Source of the DNA: Siphonodentalium dalli
Taxonomy: Eukaryota > Mollusca > Scaphopoda > Gadilida > Siphonodentaliidae
Direction: 5' to 3'
DNA length: 64,000 nt
Assembly (NCBI GenBank): GCA_032622095.1
Contig: CP136066.1
Coordinates: 9,571,784 to 9,635,783, forward strand
A model generated the notes under the pieces. The model ran no database searches, was not told where the DNA came from, and saw only the letters and a program-made list of their open reading frames with translations. Numbering within the stretch: position 1 is the stretch's first letter; every line of letters begins with the position of its first letter. Positions 61,447 to 64,000 of the stretch are shown here, piece after piece. A program made the translations under genes and the position numbers.

Positions 61447-61924
61447 ACTGTAGAACACCAGCCAGATCCCAGGCTTTCAATTGGATTATGATATTTACGC
61501 GCGTAGTATAGGTAGTTTTATATCATGACCTGAATCAATAAATAGACGCTCAATGGATGACCCTGTGCATGTTATCGATTGGTGTTCACGTACTATCGGG
61601 TGAATGGGACACTACGTTCTATTGAAATCAGAGAAGCAATATGTGTTGTGAAATTCTGAATAGATCGTATGCAATATATTGCTTACACATACCGGAGGAG
61701 ATATTTCGCAATTATAACTCCAAGTTATGCAAGTGTTCTGAACGTTGTTGAACAGATGTGGTGCAATTTTGTTCTTGGGATAATATATCGATATGCTATA
61801 GTATCCACTCTATATATTTATAACCATTATGTCATGATAATAACAAACAGTGACGTTGGGACGCCCCCACCCCACCCTTTGGTCAACATTCTACAAAGTT
61901 GGACAAAATTAGTTGATACTTTGT
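61447..61924. other. Unassigned stretch
   Basis: No element recognised; a 98-codon plus frame runs into repeat family A and is not credible. Confidence 0.4.
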
Positions 61925-62220
61925 CAACATATCCTCGCGTAAATGCGTACATAATCGATGTATAAAGTGAAACAGGTAAATAATGTGATTATTTTATTTT
62001 GATATAAACTGATAACGGAGTCATGTGCGTTATTAAGTTTCATGGCGCGGACCAACGCGAAAACACACTTTAAAGAGCGTACAATGAAAAGTAGCGAGTT
62101 GGCTTATATGTGTCATTTATGCGCACATAATGTGCATAGAATCGCCTCATTATGAGTCGATGTGATTATCGATCTTGTAAACAAATTATATGCGGCTTTT
62201 CGGGAGAACAGGCAGACTTT
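61925..62220 (+). repeat. Dispersed repeat family A, copy 4
   Basis: ATATCCTCGCGTAAATGCGT, CATGGCGCGGACCAACGCGA, GTTGGCTTATATGTGTCATT and TTTTCGGGAGAACAGGCAGA match copy 1 in the same orientation, without the hairpin expansion. Confidence 0.78.
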
Positions 62221-62254
62221 GTACACCAAATAGAGGTTAGAATTGCTTAATTTT

Positions 62255-62336
62255 CCACCTAGTAATCAATAGGGAATTTCCACCTAGTAATCAATAGGGA
62301 ATCAATAGGGAATCAATAGGGAATCAATAGGGAATC
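62255..62336 (+). repeat. 11-bp tandem repeat
   Basis: AATCAATAGGG repeated about five times, preceded by a two-copy CCACCTAGTAATCAATAGGG unit. Confidence 0.9.
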
Positions 62337-62439
62337 TGTCGTTTTCAGACCAATGGTTGCTAATTGTTCTCCTTTTAGTAAAAACTGTGGCGTGAAATCA
62401 CGTGGCGTAAACAACTTGAGGTACCAGTTCAAACCCAAG

Positions 62440-63480
62440 GGGTGCGTTGGTACTGGGTGTGGTGCGGGGTGTGTGGTGCGGGGGTGTGTGGTGCGGGGGT
62501 GTGTGGTGTAGGTGTGTGGTACTGGGTGTGGTGCGGGGTGTGTGGTGTGGGTGCGTTGGTACTGGGTGTGGTGCGGGGGTGTGTGGTGTGGGTGCGTTGG
62601 TACTGGGTGTGGTGCGGGGGTGTGTGGTGTGGGTGCGTTGGTACTGGGTGTGGTGCGGGGATGTGTGGTGTGGATGCGTTGGTACTGGGTGTGGTGCGGG
62701 GGTGTGTGGTGTGGGTGCGTTGGTACTGGGTGTGGTGCGGGGATGTGTGGTGTGGGTGCGTTGGTACTGGGTGTGGTGCGGGGGTGTGTGGTGTGAGTGC
62801 GTTGGTACTGGGTGTGGTGCGGGGGTGTGTGATGTGGGTGCGTTGGTACTGGGTGTGGTGCGGCGGTGTGTGGCGTGGGTGCGTTGGTACTGGGTGTGGT
62901 GCGGGGTGTGTGGTGTGGGTGCGTTGGTACTGGGTGTGGTGCGGGGGTGTGTGGTGTGGGTGCGTTGGTACTGGTGTGGTGCCGGGTTGTGTGGTGTGGG
63001 TGTGTGGTACTGGGTGTGATGTGGGTGTGTGATGTGGGTGTGTGGTACTGGGTGTGGTGCGGGGGTGTTTGGTGTGGGTGTGTGGTATGGGTGTGGTGCG
63101 GGGGTGTGGTGTGGGTATGTGGTACTGGGTGTGGTGCGGGGGTGTATGATGCGGGGTGTGGTGCGGGGTGTGGTGTGGGTGCGTTGGTACTGGGTGTGGT
63201 GCGGGGTGTGTGGTGTGGGTGTGGTGCGTGGGTGTGTGGTGTGGTACTGGATGTGGTGCGGGGGTGTGTGGTGTGGGTGTGTGGTACTGGGTGTGGTGTG
63301 GGGGTGCGTTGGTACTGGGTGTGGTGCGGGGGTGTGTGGTGTGGGTGTGTGGTACTGGGTGTGGTGCGGGGTGTGTGTGGTGTGGGTGTGTGGTACTGGG
63401 TGTGGTGTGGGTATGTGGTACTGGATGTGGTGCGGGGTGTGTCGCGGGGGTTATGGTGCGGGTGTATGATGCGGGGTGGC
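62440..63480 (+). repeat. G/T-rich 41-bp minisatellite, ~25 copies
   Basis: Unit GTACTGGGTGTGGTGCGGGG, GTGTGTGGTGTGGGTGCGTTG with one- to several-base length variants, more degenerate after about 62,950. Both strands are open in several frames (up to 416 codons, His/Thr/Pro-rich on the minus strand) simply because stops are absent. Indels shift frame between units, so it is not coding. Confidence 0.95.
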
Positions 63481-63755
63481 GTGGCGAGGACCGGTACATA
63501 AATCAAACATTTTTCATTGAATATTTTATTTTTTTGGCAGCCATTTTGAAGAACTCTTTTCATTATCTGGGAACGACCAACTCAACAAAAAACAACTTGA
63601 ATATTATTCATCCACATTTGCAATAATTGGACCTAATGATATGAACACTAATTAGTGATTCAACATTTCAGACATGTTGTTTTATGGTGATTTTCCTGGA
63701 AAAACGTATCTCTCATATTGATAGGCGGCTTCTTAATACCTGAGCTATTTATAGT
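63481..63755. other. Unassigned stretch
   Basis: Nothing recognised. Confidence 0.4.
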
Positions 63756-64000
63756 CTAAATTTGGATGTGTTTGGGGAAGTTTGGCCACTTGAGAATTTG
63801 GCGTAATTTGCCACATTTTCCCCAAAAAAAATCGGACCGAGCACAGGTTTGACACTTTTTCGGACCACTTTTACGAACTCGACCCAAAAATATTTCGTCC
63901 AAAATGTTCCGCCCACCTGGCCATTTACGAATTTGGGGCCATTTGCCACACTTTCCGACATTTTGCGAATAAGGAATAAGGGATAATGAATAAGTGTCGA
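63756..64000 (-). repeat. Dispersed repeat shared (inverted) with 22,300-22,620
   Basis: TTTGCCACATTTTCCCC, TTTTTCGGACCACTTTTACG, CGAACTCGACCCAAAAATAT and GCGAATAAGGAATAAGG mirror the earlier copy. It continues to the window edge. Confidence 0.7.

Noticed and set aside
62313-63626. His/Thr/Pro-rich and Trp/Cys/Gly-rich proteins up to 416 codons
   Set aside because: Several simultaneous frames on both strands of a 41-bp repeat; frame shifts between units.

Overview
The window is repeat-dominated animal nuclear DNA. Three things point to a marine invertebrate, possibly a mollusc or another lophotrochozoan: a vertebrate-type telomere motif (CCCTAA), an intron-poor divergent 7TM receptor, and a mix of LINE fragments, a Penelope-type GIY-YIG domain, TTAA- and TTA-flanked transposons and many minisatellites. 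The species cannot be fixed from sequence alone. There is no sign of bacterial gene organisation.

Layout. Positions 1-20,379 are one uninterrupted satellite array of 70-bp (and 67-bp) monomers, organised into a higher-order repeat of about 6.1 kb with internal segmental duplications. The array starts before the window and ends at about 20.38 kb. From 20.4 to 34 kb lies a mosaic of nested elements: a TTA-flanked element inside an older inverted-repeat element, a TTAA-flanked element, a foldback, 122-bp and 131-bp tandem blocks rich in transcription-factor-like motifs, short tandem arrays, and a tRNA-derived SINE that has expanded telomere-like TTAGGG tracts. In this mosaic sits one convincing gene, a divergent class-A-like 7TM receptor (25,311-26,384, +). 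From 34 to 36.1 kb is a 27-bp array of about 69 almost perfect copies. From 36 to 51.3 kb are two LINE coding fragments, several TIR/foldback elements, two copies of one dispersed element with different internal minisatellites, and a 45-bp minisatellite. From 51.3 to 64 kb is AT-rich sequence with one good coding exon (54,319-55,674, -), a B-box protein carrying a Penelope-type GIY-YIG nuclease domain. Further transposons follow, then a G-rich 41-bp minisatellite.

How it fits together. Only two ORFs look like host-type genes, and both seem to be preceded by splice acceptors, so their 5' exons are not identified. Nearly all other long open frames are by-products of tandem repeats whose unit lacks stop codons or is a multiple of three. 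The most informative signals are repeat-biology ones: the higher-order satellite, telomere-like tracts growing out of a SINE promoter box, one palindromic module carried by two transposon families with different ends, and a B-box/GIY-YIG fusion whose 5' end is duplicated beside a transposon end.
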